This document shows positions 1-8,829 of a stretch of 64,000 nt of DNA, piece by piece; positions within the stretch are counted from its first letter, which is position 1; each line of letters opens with the position of its first letter. Made by a program: the position numbers and the translations under genes. The DNA is from Pediococcus stilesii (lineage in GTDB: Bacteria; Bacillota; Bacilli; Lactobacillales; Lactobacillaceae), in the NCBI RefSeq assembly GCF_001437075.1, contig NZ_JQBX01000008.1:34965-98964 (forward strand), in the 5' to 3' direction. Under the pieces are notes generated by a model, which saw only the letters and a program-made list of their open reading frames with translations, searched no databases and was not told the origin of the DNA.

Positions 1-83
1 ATGCAAAACTTTTTGAGCAAAATAAGCAACGGTTGGTAGATGTTGATAAGCTTTTAAATAAAAATGTTGAGGAAGATGATTAA
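1..83 (+). CDS. C-terminal end of an upstream gene (partial)
   Basis: An open frame enters from the left edge (first full codon at base 3) and ends with TAA at 81-83, giving about 26 charged, Lys/Glu/Asp-rich residues. Its stop overlaps the recD2 start by one base (TAATG), so the two genes are translationally coupled. In many lactobacilli a tetratricopeptide-repeat protein precedes recD2, and the helical, charged tail fits that. The visible part is too short to identify it, so the TPR idea is inference from context. Confidence 0.6.
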   Translation, partial: AKLFEQNKQRLVDVDKLLNKNVEEDD

Positions 84-2518
84 TGGCATTTGAGAAAATG
101 GATTTATTTGGAAATGCCGATTCGAAGTCTCCAAAATTAGATAATAAAGTTGAACTAGTCGGGGAAATTAGCGCAGTTTTTTTTGAGAGCCCTGATAGTT
201 TATTTAAAGTTTTATTGATAACGGTCGAGGAGAACGATTTTAACTGGGATGAGGACCAAATCGTTGTAACTGGAAATATTGCTGATATTCAAGAAGGCCA
301 AAAATATCGTTTTAGTGGCAAATTAGTTTCACATCCTAAATATGGCAACCAGGTCCAAGTGTATCAGTATACGGTATTTGTACCAAATACTGAAGATGGC
401 ATTGTAGCATATTTATCTGGAAATCAATTCAAAGGCATTGGTAAGAGGACGGCCGAAAAAGTAGTCGATGCGCTTGGAGATGATGCCATTAATGAAATTA
501 AGAAAAATCCAGAAGTTTTAAAAAACATTGGTGTTTCGGTCAAGCAGGCAGACATTATTTCAGATGTTCTAAATCAGTCGAATGGCTTAGAGGATATCTT
601 GATTAAGCTGGGCGATTTAGGAATAACCGGTAATATCGCAAGTAGTATCATTAATAAGTATCATGAAGACGCCCTCAGAATAATTGAAGATAATCCATAT
701 CGGTTGGCTGATGAAGTCGATAATGTTGGTTTTAAGAGAGCGGATGGAATTGCTAGGAAGATGGGGATTAAACCGGATTTTCCAGCTCGTCTTCAGGCTG
801 GGATACTTGAAACGATTAAAGAGTGGAGTAATTCGACGGGTGATACGTATATAACGGCGGATAATTTATTGCAAAGAGCAACGGAATTACTTGGTGAGTC
901 TGCGACAGCTGAAATGATTGCAAATCAGGTGTTGGAACTTGGGAAAAGTGGCCGCATAGTTGGAGAAGATGGAAAGATATATTTAAAGTGGCTATTTCAA
1001 GCTGAAGTAGCAATTGGGCAGCGTGTAAGACAAATGATCGGAAATATTTCCGAAAGCAAAAAACAAATTAAAAAAGCAATTCAAATTGTTGAGAGTAATT
1101 TAGTATTAAAATACGATAAAATTCAAAACGCAGCCATTGAGTTAGCACTTTCAAATTCGTTAACAATTATTACCGGTGGCCCGGGAACTGGTAAAACGAC
1201 AATTATAAAGGGGCTAATTAATAGTTTTGCTGAACTAAATGGGATCTCTTTAGATCCGAATGAATATACCGAAAGTAAATTTCCAATACAGTTAGTGGCT
1301 CCGACGGGAAGAGCTGCGAAACGTTTAAATCAGGTCACTAACGTCCCGGCAAAGACCATTCATCGATTGCTGGGGTTGAATGGAAAAGATGATTTAAAAG
1401 ATGAAGAAGTTAAACAACTGGAGGGAAGTCTGCTAGTTGTTGATGAAATGTCCATGGTTGATACAGGACTGTTTAATACATTAATTAATGCCGTTAATCC
1501 GGATATGCAGGTAGTTTTAGTTGGTGATAAAGATCAGTTACCTTCGGTGGGACCTGGACAAGTCTTTAATGATTTGATCAAGAGCGATGTGATTCCAACA
1601 GTTTCACTAACCAAAATTTATCGGCAAGAGGCAGATTCTTCCATTATTCAGTTAGCTCATGATATTCAAAATGGAAAACTTCCCTCCGATTTTACAAAAA
1701 ATAAAAAAGATAAATCTTTCTTTTTAGCCAATGCATCACAAGTGGCTAATGCAATCGATCAAATTGCTCAGAAAGCCGTTGAAAAGGGCATTTCAAAAAG
1801 TGATATACAGGTGTTAGCACCGATGTACAAAGGGAGTGCCGGAATTAATGAGATTAATCGACACTTGCAAAAAGTTTTGAATCCTCCTGAAAGCTTAAAA
1901 CCCAAATCGATCAACGCTAAAGATCAAGATTTTAGAATTGGCGATAAGGTTTTGCAATTAGTAAATTCTCCGGAAAATAATATATTTAATGGCGATATAG
2001 GTGAAATTACGGGATTAGTAACTGAAAAAGAGGGCAAAGGGCAAGCCCACTTGATTGTCGACTATGATGGAAATGAAGTTACCTACTCAAAATCAGATTT
2101 GGGACAGTTGACTTTGGCATACTGTATCTCAATCCATAAATCACAGGGTAGTGAATTTCCGTTTGTTATTTTACCAATGGTACGTCAATATTATCGAATG
2201 CTTCAAAGAAATCTGTTGTATACCGGTTTGACACGAGCTTCAAATTCGATCATTCTCTTGGGCGAGCCGGACGCTTACACCCAGGCGGTAAAAAATGAAT
2301 CTTCCAATCGCGATACTAGTTTGCGTTTAAGAATTAATCCAGATCATATTGATGATCCAACGAGGGAAGAAAAGCCTAGTCTATTCCAAAACGATCCGGA
2401 AAATGTTGAAAGTTCGGTGCCAGAAGCAACAACGCTTACCAATCATTTGGTACAAATTGAAAAGGTTGATCCAATGATTGGTATGGAAAATATCACACCT
2501 TATGATTTTTTAGAGTGA
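83..2518 (+). CDS. recD2: RecD2-type ATP-dependent DNA helicase
   Basis: An 811-residue superfamily 1B 5'-3' DNA helicase of the RecD2 (YrrC) type, found in bacteria as a stand-alone protein not bound to RecBC and implicated in repair and replication-fork processing. The N-terminal part carries helix-hairpin-helix-like segments (FKGIGKRTAEKV near residue 115). The motor follows: Walker A GGPGTGKTT near 365, Walker B VVDEMSMVD near 454, GDKDQLPSVGPGQV near 480, and the C-terminal SH3-like insert and motif VI region (TGLTRAS near 716). Length is typical. GAGGAAG lies just upstream of the ATG, which overlaps the preceding stop. A new promoter for prs starts right after the stop. Confidence 0.95.
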   Translation: MAFEKMDLFGNADSKSPKLDNKVELVGEISAVFFESPDSLFKVLLITVEENDFNWDEDQIVVTGNIADIQEGQKYRFSGKLVSHPKYGNQVQVYQYTVFVPNTEDGIVAYLSGNQFKGIGKRTAEKVVDALGDDAINEIKKNPEVLKNIGVSVKQADIISDVLNQSNGLEDILIKLGDLGITGNIASSIINKYHEDALRIIEDNPYRLADEVDNVGFKRADGIARKMGIKPDFPARLQAGILETIKEWSNSTGDTYITADNLLQRATELLGESATAEMIANQVLELGKSGRIVGEDGKIYLKWLFQAEVAIGQRVRQMIGNISESKKQIKKAIQIVESNLVLKYDKIQNAAIELALSNSLTIITGGPGTGKTTIIKGLINSFAELNGISLDPNEYTESKFPIQLVAPTGRAAKRLNQVTNVPAKTIHRLLGLNGKDDLKDEEVKQLEGSLLVVDEMSMVDTGLFNTLINAVNPDMQVVLVGDKDQLPSVGPGQVFNDLIKSDVIPTVSLTKIYRQEADSSIIQLAHDIQNGKLPSDFTKNKKDKSFFLANASQVANAIDQIAQKAVEKGISKSDIQVLAPMYKGSAGINEINRHLQKVLNPPESLKPKSINAKDQDFRIGDKVLQLVNSPENNIFNGDIGEITGLVTEKEGKGQAHLIVDYDGNEVTYSKSDLGQLTLAYCISIHKSQGSEFPFVILPMVRQYYRMLQRNLLYTGLTRASNSIILLGEPDAYTQAVKNESSNRDTSLRLRINPDHIDDPTREEKPSLFQNDPENVESSVPEATTLTNHLVQIEKVDPMIGMENITPYDFLE

Positions 2519-2523
2519 TTTTC

Positions 2524-2553
2524 TTGTAGTATGTGTAAAAAATTTACTATAAT
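2524..2553 (+). promoter_or_regulatory. Promoter of prs paralogue
   Basis: TTGTAG at 2524-2529 and a perfect TATAAT at 2548-2553 with 18-bp spacing. It lies in the 67-bp gap after recD2, about 30 bp before the GGAGG site of the next gene. Confidence 0.6.
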
Positions 2554-2585
2554 ATATGCTGTAGATAATAATTGGAGGTTGAGCT

Positions 2586-3560
2586 GTGGAAAGTAAATTA
2601 AAAAGGAGAATGAAATTATTCTCTTTAAATTCTAATCGTGCTTTATCTGAAAAAATTGCTTCAGAGGTTGGTATTCCGCTTGGAAAAGCCGCAATTAAAC
2701 AGTTTAGCGATGGCGAAATTCAAGTTAATATTGAAGAAAGCATTCGTGGGGCCGAAGTATATGTAATCCAATCAATTTCAGATCCAATCAATGATTCGTT
2801 AATGGAATTATTAATTATGGTGGACGCACTGAGAAGAGCTAGTGCTAGTCAAATTAATGTAGTGATTCCATATTATGGATATTCCAGGCAAGACCGTAAA
2901 GCACGTTCTAGGGAACCAATTACGGCTAAATTAATTGCCAACCTTTTAGAGGATGACGATATCACTCGTGTTTTAACGCTTGATTTACATGCACCACAAA
3001 TCCAAGGATTTTTTGATGTTCCAGTTGATCATTTGGCAGCAGCGCCATTATTGGCTAGTTATTTTAGCGATGGGAGTTTTGATACAGACAATATGGTTGT
3101 TGTTTCCCCCGATCATGCGAGTGTTTCAAGAGCGCGGATTATGGCCGAACTTTTAGGAACGCCAATTGCAATTATTGATAACCGTAATGAAGAATCTGCG
3201 GAAGATATTAATGAGATTCCGACTGAAATTATTGGAAACGTCGCTGGCAAAACTGCGTTGGTAATTGATGATATGATTGATACCGGAACAAGACTAACGA
3301 TTTCAGCTGAAGCACTTTCGAATGCCGGAGCAACTGAAATATATGGCGCAGCAACGCACGCAATCTTCTCTAATAGTGCTTCGGAAATTTTGCAAAATTC
3401 CAAACTTTCAAAAGTGATCGTGACAGATTCTATTCGAATCGATGAAGAGAAGAAGTTTGAAAAATTAGTACAATTATCAGTGGGACCATTACTTGGAAAT
3501 GCAATCAAGATGATCTATGATAATGAGCCTTTGGCACCACTTTTTAAGAGCCAAAAATAA
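2586..3560 (+). CDS. prs: Ribose-phosphate pyrophosphokinase (PRPP synthase) paralogue, probably catalytically impaired
   Basis: A 324-residue class I PRPP-synthase homologue. Full length is preserved, as are the N-terminal [15 protein letters not shown] segment, the ATP loop region [13 protein letters not shown] (about 99-111) and [18 protein letters not shown]. Three sites differ from the family. The catalytic-loop DKRR is DNRN at 198-201. SPDHGGVTRAR is [11 protein letters not shown] near 173-183. The ribose-5-phosphate loop DDIIDTAGT is DDMIDTGTR near 228. In the Bacillus subtilis enzyme the Lys and second Arg of DKRR are the known catalytic pair, and both are replaced here. I infer a second, non-canonical Prs that may be inactive or regulatory; a standard prs should lie elsewhere in the genome. 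The GTG start follows GGAGG by 7 bases; the ATG at 2610 has its AGGAG too close. Confidence 0.85.
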   Translation: MESKLKRRMKLFSLNSNRALSEKIASEVGIPLGKAAIKQFSDGEIQVNIEESIRGAEVYVIQSISDPINDSLMELLIMVDALRRASASQINVVIPYYGYSRQDRKARSREPITAKLIANLLEDDDITRVLTLDLHAPQIQGFFDVPVDHLAAAPLLASYFSDGSFDTDNMVVVSPDHASVSRARIMAELLGTPIAIIDNRNEESAEDINEIPTEIIGNVAGKTALVIDDMIDTGTRLTISAEALSNAGATEIYGAATHAIFSNSASEILQNSKLSKVIVTDSIRIDEEKKFEKLVQLSVGPLLGNAIKMIYDNEPLAPLFKSQK

Positions 3561-3600
3561 TTTAAATATCCGTAAGGTATAAGCTCTAAACTTTTAATAA

Positions 3601-3637
3601 GGCCTGTGACAGATTATAATTTGTTCAGGTCTTTTTA
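3601..3637 (+). terminator. Intrinsic terminator after prs
   Basis: A GGCCTG/CAGGTC stem with one G-U pair and an A/T-rich loop, followed by TTTTTA. Confidence 0.6.
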
Positions 3638-3652
3638 TATCAGGGGGAGTCT

Positions 3653-4705
3653 ATGAATGTAGCAATAGAATTATTAAAAAAGAAGTCGGTGCAATTATGG
3701 CTGACGTTATTTGGAATAATTGGGTTAATCTTTTTACTGCGGGATTTTATGTCTCAAATACTTTTGATTGTTATTTTTTCTTTTGTATCCTATGTTGGTA
3801 TTCAAAAAATACGAAAGTTTACGAAAGTTAGCCAACCGGTTGGTACACTAATTTTCTACATAGTTCTGCTAGCTTTCATGGGATTTGTATTTTCGATGAC
3901 TGCTTCTATGATCTATGATCAATTAAAGGGAATCCCGGCCTTGATCAGGCACGCAATTAATAGTGATTCTTTCAGTAATCAATACGTCCAGATGATAGTG
4001 GACGAGGTTCGCAAAAACTCACAGGCAGTTAAGGGCAGTCAATACTTGGCGATGTCGGGCTTAAATCAGCTTGGGCGAATCGGGGTCGCCATGGAACACA
4101 TTATTGTAGCTTTGTTACTAAGTCTGGTGTTTAACTTAACATTTAATCATTTAAAATCATTTGGACATTCGATTTTAAATAGTCGACATAGCGTTATGTT
4201 TGGCAATATCTACTTATTGTTAAAAAAATATGTGATGATTTTGGGTACGGTTATCGAAACACAGCTGGTAATATGTAGTATTAATACAACATTGATGACG
4301 ATCGGTCTATGGGCCTTGGGCATTCCCAAGCTACTGTTGCTCGCGATTATCGTGTTTATTTTAGGATTAGTTCCTGTAGCCGGGGTCTTAATCTCTTTGA
4401 TTCCATTGAGTATTGTTGCATTTTCCGCTAATGGGATTGTTTCAATAATTGAAGTGATGTGTCTGGTTATATTGATCCACTTCTTTGAATCATATTTCTT
4501 GCACCCAAGACTAATGGCAGGAGCGACGGACCTTCCAATTTTTGTAACATTTATTACTTTAATTATCGCAGCTAAAATGATTGGAACATGGGGATTAATC
4601 GTTGGTATTCCAACCGTTGCGTTTTTCATTGATTTTTTAGGAATAAAATTAAAAAGACACCATCCTAAATCCGCAAAAGACGTTATTGAAGATCAAATTG
4701 AATAG
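3653..4705 (+). CDS. AI-2E family (YueF-type) membrane transporter
   Basis: A 350-residue polytopic membrane protein with a hydrophobic pair of helices at the N-terminus (about 15-50), another near 60-85, a soluble stretch around 95-145 and four or more helices from about 205 to the end. The length, the mid-protein soluble segment and the C-terminal block of Gly/Pro-broken helices (GLVPVAGVLISLIP, ESYFLHPRLM) are those of the AI-2E/PerM family. Members range from autoinducer-2 exporters to Na+/H+ antiporters, so the substrate cannot be named. GGGGGAG precedes the ATG. The gene stands alone between two terminators and is probably monocistronic. Confidence 0.85.
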   Translation: MNVAIELLKKKSVQLWLTLFGIIGLIFLLRDFMSQILLIVIFSFVSYVGIQKIRKFTKVSQPVGTLIFYIVLLAFMGFVFSMTASMIYDQLKGIPALIRHAINSDSFSNQYVQMIVDEVRKNSQAVKGSQYLAMSGLNQLGRIGVAMEHIIVALLLSLVFNLTFNHLKSFGHSILNSRHSVMFGNIYLLLKKYVMILGTVIETQLVICSINTTLMTIGLWALGIPKLLLLAIIVFILGLVPVAGVLISLIPLSIVAFSANGIVSIIEVMCLVILIHFFESYFLHPRLMAGATDLPIFVTFITLIIAAKMIGTWGLIVGIPTVAFFIDFLGIKLKRHHPKSAKDVIEDQIE

Positions 4706-4743
4706 TTTAAATGTGTTTTATATATATTAAAAACAATTGATAA

Positions 4744-4778
4744 GGGCTATGGCAAAGTAATTTTGTTATAGCCTTTTA
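4744..4778 (+). terminator. Intrinsic terminator after the AI-2E family gene
   Basis: GGCTAT at 4745-4750 pairs with ATAGCC at 4768-4773, extended inward by GCAAA/TTTTGT with a mismatch and followed by TTTTAATTT. Confidence 0.7.
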
Positions 4779-4800
4779 ATTTACAAAAAAATAGAATTAT

Positions 4801-4850
4801 GAACTCTAATGAACTATTTTGAACTGTTTTGATTGATTTTGAAGAAATTT
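4801..4850 (+). promoter_or_regulatory. 10-bp-phased direct-repeat operator of fruR-fruK-fruA
   Basis: Five tandem 10-bp units start at 4801, 4811, 4821, 4831 and 4841. The first three begin with GAACT, the fourth with GATTG and the fifth with GAAGA, and most end in an A/T tract. The array overlaps the -35 of the fruR promoter. One helical turn per unit puts every copy on the same DNA face, as expected for oligomer binding; DeoR-family regulators commonly bind such repeats. I infer that it is the FruR site. Confidence 0.55.
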
Positions 4851-4861
4851 GGTGTTATATT
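4833..4861 (+). promoter_or_regulatory. Promoter of the fructose operon
   Basis: TTGATT at 4833-4838 and TATATT at 4856-4861 with 17-bp spacing. It lies inside or next to the direct-repeat array, so bound regulator would block it. Confidence 0.55.
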
Positions 4862-4881
4862 TTTTATGGAGGATGATGAAA

Positions 4882-5631
4882 GTGCTTACAGAATTACGTG
4901 AAAGAAATATTTTAGACCTACTAAAACAAAAACAGTTTATAAAAATAGATGAAATTATCGAAAAAAATAACTCGTCAGTTTCTACTGTTCGAAGAGATTT
5001 AAAAAAGTTAGAGTCTGAAGGAAAACTAGTTCGCATCCATGGTGGAGCAAGAATTGAAAGTAACTTGCAGGAAGAACCCGATTTTCAAGTTAAATCAAAA
5101 CTTAATTTAGTTGAGAAGAATGATATTGGTAAAAAGGCGGCAGAGTTGGTTCAAGAAGGAGAGGTAATATTTTTAGATGCGGGTACTTCAACTGCGACAA
5201 TGATTTCGTATCTATCCAATATTAAGGGACTATTGGTTGTAACCAATGGACTAAACATTGCTAACTTACTTTCTGATTTTGATGTAAATACATATGTTAT
5301 TGGTGGATTACTAAAAAATAAAACACGGGCATTGATTGGTACTGAAGTTACTGATCGGATTGAAACCTTTCAATTTGACCGTTGCTTTATGGGAGTCAAC
5401 GGCATTTCGAAGGACCAAGGTTTTACAACGCCCGATATTCAAGAAGCACAAATTAAAACTTTGGTGATGAATCGAAGCAGGCAGGCATACGTTCTGGCAG
5501 ATTTAACAAAGTTCGATCACACCTCATTCGTCAGTTTTTCAAAACTGGAAGATGCAACAATTATTACGGATACATGTCCAAACTGGATAAAAAATAAAAC
5601 GAACGTAAAGTATATGGAGGTTAATAAATGA
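4882..5631 (+). CDS. fruR: DeoR-family transcriptional regulator of the fructose operon
   Basis: A 249-residue DeoR/GlpR-type regulator. The winged helix-turn-helix spans about residues 1-57, including SVSTVRRDLKKLESEGKLVRIHGG. The sugar-phosphate-sensing SIS-like domain fills the rest (VIFLDAGTSTATM, VVTNGLNIA, YVIGG). The frame is open further upstream, but I place the start at GTG 4882, nine bases after GGAGG (4868-4872), because this gives the usual DeoR N-terminus (LTELRERNILDLL); ATG 4876 is too close to the site. Its stop overlaps fruK by four bases (ATGA). The effector is probably fructose 1-phosphate, by analogy with other FruR proteins. Confidence 0.9.
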   Translation: MLTELRERNILDLLKQKQFIKIDEIIEKNNSSVSTVRRDLKKLESEGKLVRIHGGARIESNLQEEPDFQVKSKLNLVEKNDIGKKAAELVQEGEVIFLDAGTSTATMISYLSNIKGLLVVTNGLNIANLLSDFDVNTYVIGGLLKNKTRALIGTEVTDRIETFQFDRCFMGVNGISKDQGFTTPDIQEAQIKTLVMNRSRQAYVLADLTKFDHTSFVSFSKLEDATIITDTCPNWIKNKTNVKYMEVNK

Positions 5632-6539
5632 TTTACACAGTAACTTTAAATCCGTCAATTGACTACGTCGTCAGTTTAAATCAAATGAACATTGGATTAG
5701 TTAATCGATTAAGGGATGCTAATAAATTTCCAGGTGGAAAGGGAATTAATGTTTCTAGAGTCTTAAATCAGCTAAACGTTAGCAACACGGCATTAGGCTT
5801 TTTAGGAGGTTTTACTGGGAAATTTGTCGCTCAGTCCTTAGATCAACTTAATGTTAACAGTAACTTTGTTAAAATTAGTGGAGACACACGAATTAACGTT
5901 AAAATCCATGCTCAAGATGAAACAGAGCTAAACGCAAAGGGACCAAAAATTATGGAATCTGAATTGCAATGTTTTATTGATAATTTTAATTCCATTACGG
6001 AGAAGGATATAGTTATTTTCTCAGGGAGTATTCCCGAAAATTTGCCACAGAATCTTTACGATACAATTATCAAAAAAATTAAGAAGAATGGTGCGCAGTT
6101 TGTTGTTGATACAACAGGAAAGGGGCTTATGGACACCCTACCTAACAAACCGCTTTTAATAAAACCAAATAATCATGAATTAGGGGATTTATTTGATACC
6201 AAAGTTGAAACAGACGACGAAATTGAATATTACGGTAAAAAGTTAGTTGAACTTGGGGCACAAAATGTCATGATTTCGATGGCTGCGGCAGGAGGTATGC
6301 TTGTTTCGAAGGATCATGTGTATCGAAGTTTTGCGCCAAAAGGAAAGGTTTTAAATTCTGTCGGTGCAGGAGATTCGATGCTAGCCGGCTTTGTTGGAGA
6401 GTATGTTAAAACTGGTGAACTAGAACAAGCTTTTAAACAAGGGCTAGCCTGCGGTAGTGCAACTGCTTTTTCACTAGATATTGCTGATAAAGGAAAAATA
6501 CGTGAAGTATTAAGTGATATAAACGTGTTTGAAAGGTAG
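5628..6539 (+). CDS. fruK: 1-phosphofructokinase
   Basis: A 303-residue PfkB-family sugar kinase that phosphorylates fructose 1-phosphate to fructose 1,6-bisphosphate in the cytoplasm. The PfkB signatures are present: GGKGINVSRVL near 37-47 and GAGDSMLAGF near 246-255 with the catalytic Asp. Tagatose-6-phosphate kinase (LacC) is close in sequence. The position between a DeoR regulator and a fructose-type PTS permease decides for FruK. It overlaps fruR by four bases and is followed by fruA after 11 bases, so it is co-transcribed. Confidence 0.93.
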   Translation: MIYTVTLNPSIDYVVSLNQMNIGLVNRLRDANKFPGGKGINVSRVLNQLNVSNTALGFLGGFTGKFVAQSLDQLNVNSNFVKISGDTRINVKIHAQDETELNAKGPKIMESELQCFIDNFNSITEKDIVIFSGSIPENLPQNLYDTIIKKIKKNGAQFVVDTTGKGLMDTLPNKPLLIKPNNHELGDLFDTKVETDDEIEYYGKKLVELGAQNVMISMAAAGGMLVSKDHVYRSFAPKGKVLNSVGAGDSMLAGFVGEYVKTGELEQAFKQGLACGSATAFSLDIADKGKIREVLSDINVFER

Positions 6540-6550
6540 GAAAAATAAAT

Positions 6551-8470
6551 ATGAAAATTAAAGAATTGTTAAAAGAGAATTTAATGATTATGAATCTTAC
6601 GGCGAAGACAAAAGATGACGTCATTAATGAGATGATTGATAAGTATGTTTCAGAAGGTATCGTAACGGATCGTGATAAATATTTAAAGGGAATTTTAGAT
6701 CGTGAAGCTGAATCAACCACGGGAATTGGCGATGAGATTGCTATGCCCCACGCCAAAACCAATGCGGTAACAGAAGCTGCGGTATTATTTGCGAAAAGTA
6801 GTCAAGGCGTTGACTTTGATTCATTGGATGGAAAGCCTGTAAAGCTTTTCTTTATGATTGCCGCTCCTGAAGGCGCTAACAATGCACACTTACAGGCACT
6901 GGCGAAATTATCAAGTTTGTTGATCGACCCAGATCTCGTAGCCAAATTAAAAGAAACTAAAACACCACAAGATGTAATTGAGTTGTTTGAAAAAGCGGAA
7001 CAGAAAAAGGATTCTGACGATGCTAAAAGTGATCTAGAAGACACATCGACAAATGAAAAAAACGATAAAAAGCCTTTTATTGTGGCGGTATCGGCCTGTC
7101 CTAACGGAATTGCACATACCTATATGGCAGAGGCGGCGCTGAAAAAAGCTGCAAAGGAAAAGGGAATTGATATTAAGGTAGAAACAAATGGTTCAGAGGG
7201 AATTAAGCATCGTTTAACAAAAGAAGAAATCGAACGTGCAGACGGTGTTATTGTTACAGCGGACAAAAAAGTTGAAATGGCTCGTTTTAATGGTAAACCA
7301 TTATTAAATCGTCCTGTTATTGACGGTATCAACAAGGCAGATGAACTTATCGACCTAGTAGAAGCCAATCAGGCATCGACATTTCATTCTAATTCGGATG
7401 AACAAATAGACGATGATGGTCCTAAAAGTGGTTTTTGGAATGAAATTTACAAGGATTTAATGAATGGAATTTCTCACATGTTGCCATTTGTTGTTGGCGG
7501 TGGAATTATTATGGCGATTTCATTCTTTATTGAACGTTATACGTCGGCGACCAGCATGTGGTTTACGTTTCCAAATAATATCGGAAATTATGCGTTCTCA
7601 TTTTTAATCCCCATTTTAGCAGGGTTTATTGCACAATCAATTGGTGATTTACCGGCATTAATGCCCGGAGTTGTTGGGGGATACATGGCAACCCAATCAG
7701 CGGCCAGTATTATGCATACCACCAGTGTTTCAGGATTTATCGGTGGGCTAATCGCGGGATTTGCGGCCGGATTGATTATTAATGCATTAAAAAAAGCATT
7801 TAGATTTTTACCTAAGTCACTTGAGGGCTTGAAACCAATGTTAATATATCCAATCATCAGTTTACTTTTGGTTGGTGGACTGATGTTCTTTATTGTTAAC
7901 CCAATTTTTGCTTCAGTTAATGCTTGGGTAACTGGGGTGCTTGAAGGAATGGGAACCGGAAACGCCGTTCTTCTTGGTGCTGTTCTTGCCGGAATGATGT
8001 CAATCGATATGGGTGGTCCGTTTAATAAAGCGGCTTATGCATTTGCAATCGCGGCATTTACGTCAACTAAAAACGGAGATTTAATGGCGGCTGTAATGGT
8101 TGGTGGAATGATTCCACCTTTGGCAACCGCAATTGCAACAACTTTCTGGCCTAAAAAGTTTACGAAGCAAGAAAGAGAAGCGGGTATATCGAACTGGGTT
8201 CTTGGAATTTCCTTCATCACAGAAGGAGCAATTCCATTTGCGACGGCGGACCCACTCCGTGTGATTGGTTCTAGTATCATTGGATCAGCAATTGGAGGTG
8301 GATTAAGCCAATTATGGAAGGTTAGCGTACCAGCTCCTCATGGAGGATTATGGGTATTAGCGTTGGCAGATCATAAGTTGTTCTATATTTTGTCAGTTTT
8401 AATTGGTGCGGTTATAGCCGGTGTTATTATGGGGATCTGGAAGCCCCAAAAATTAGTAAAAAATAAATAA
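6551..8470 (+). CDS. fruA: PTS fructose transporter subunit IIABC
   Basis: A 639-residue fused fructose permease of the phosphotransferase system. The order is IIA (about 1-150, phospho-His67 in MPHAKT), IIB (about 173-275, phospho-Cys183 in SACPNGIAHTYMAEAAL) and the membrane domain IIC (about 300-635, with many Gly-rich helices and DMGGPFNKAAY). It takes up fructose as fructose 1-phosphate, which FruK then phosphorylates. The Asp/Glu/Lys-rich linker between IIA and IIB (about 148-172) is a normal flexible hinge. It is the last gene of fruR-fruK-fruA and a strong terminator follows. Confidence 0.95.
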   Translation: MKIKELLKENLMIMNLTAKTKDDVINEMIDKYVSEGIVTDRDKYLKGILDREAESTTGIGDEIAMPHAKTNAVTEAAVLFAKSSQGVDFDSLDGKPVKLFFMIAAPEGANNAHLQALAKLSSLLIDPDLVAKLKETKTPQDVIELFEKAEQKKDSDDAKSDLEDTSTNEKNDKKPFIVAVSACPNGIAHTYMAEAALKKAAKEKGIDIKVETNGSEGIKHRLTKEEIERADGVIVTADKKVEMARFNGKPLLNRPVIDGINKADELIDLVEANQASTFHSNSDEQIDDDGPKSGFWNEIYKDLMNGISHMLPFVVGGGIIMAISFFIERYTSATSMWFTFPNNIGNYAFSFLIPILAGFIAQSIGDLPALMPGVVGGYMATQSAASIMHTTSVSGFIGGLIAGFAAGLIINALKKAFRFLPKSLEGLKPMLIYPIISLLLVGGLMFFIVNPIFASVNAWVTGVLEGMGTGNAVLLGAVLAGMMSIDMGGPFNKAAYAFAIAAFTSTKNGDLMAAVMVGGMIPPLATAIATTFWPKKFTKQEREAGISNWVLGISFITEGAIPFATADPLRVIGSSIIGSAIGGGLSQLWKVSVPAPHGGLWVLALADHKLFYILSVLIGAVIAGVIMGIWKPQKLVKNK

Positions 8471-8506
8471 ATATTCATTTTGTGAATAAATCGTAGTGAA
8501 GTTGAA

Positions 8507-8547
8507 AGGTCAATTGTTACAGACTATGTAACAATTGACCTTTTTTG
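8507..8547 (+). terminator. Intrinsic terminator of the fructose operon
   Basis: A perfect 14-bp stem (8507-8520 with 8528-8541; arm AGGTCAATTGTTAC) around a 7-base loop, followed by TTTTTT. Confidence 0.9.
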
Positions 8548-8597
8548 TAATACTAGCGTAACATAGTCAAAACCTGCTTGAAATAAAGGGTTTTGAC
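8522..8597. repeat. Nested inverted repeats in the gap before the NlpC/P60 gene
   Basis: The 359-bp gap 8471-8829 holds the fruA terminator, then two further inverted repeats. GACTATGTAAC (8522-8532) pairs with GTAACATAGTC (8558-8568) with one mismatch. GTCAAAACC (8566-8574) pairs perfectly with GGTTTTGAC (8589-8597). The first shares bases with the terminator arm and both overlap at 8566-8568, so the structures are mutually exclusive as RNA. The rest of the gap is A/T-rich and ends with the promoter of the next gene. Confidence 0.5.
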
Positions 8598-8769
8598 CCA
8601 AAAAAGGAAAAAATTTTTTTGCATTTTTTGTCTTTTGTTAAATGGCTGAACAATGGGATTTATAAGATTCTTTAAAGCTATTTTGAATAGTTAGTGTATA
8701 AAAAGTGTTTCCAAGAGTTTAAAAAGATGTTAAGATTATCAATGTGCAAAAAGCTAATTTGAATTTATT

Positions 8770-8797
8770 TTGAATATTAACGAATGAAATCTAAAAT
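8770..8797 (+). promoter_or_regulatory. Probable promoter of the NlpC/P60 gene
   Basis: TTGAAT at 8770-8775 and TAAAAT at 8792-8797 with 16-bp spacing, 14 bp before AAGGAG (8811-8816). Confidence 0.4.
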
Positions 8798-8829
8798 TAT
8801 ACGAAATCTTAAGGAGTGGACGAACTTAT

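Noticed and set aside
8636..8652. Possible WalR-type box (TGTTAA-N5-TGAACA) before the wall hydrolase gene
   Set aside because: The second half-site has two mismatches to TGTWAH; not strong enough to call.
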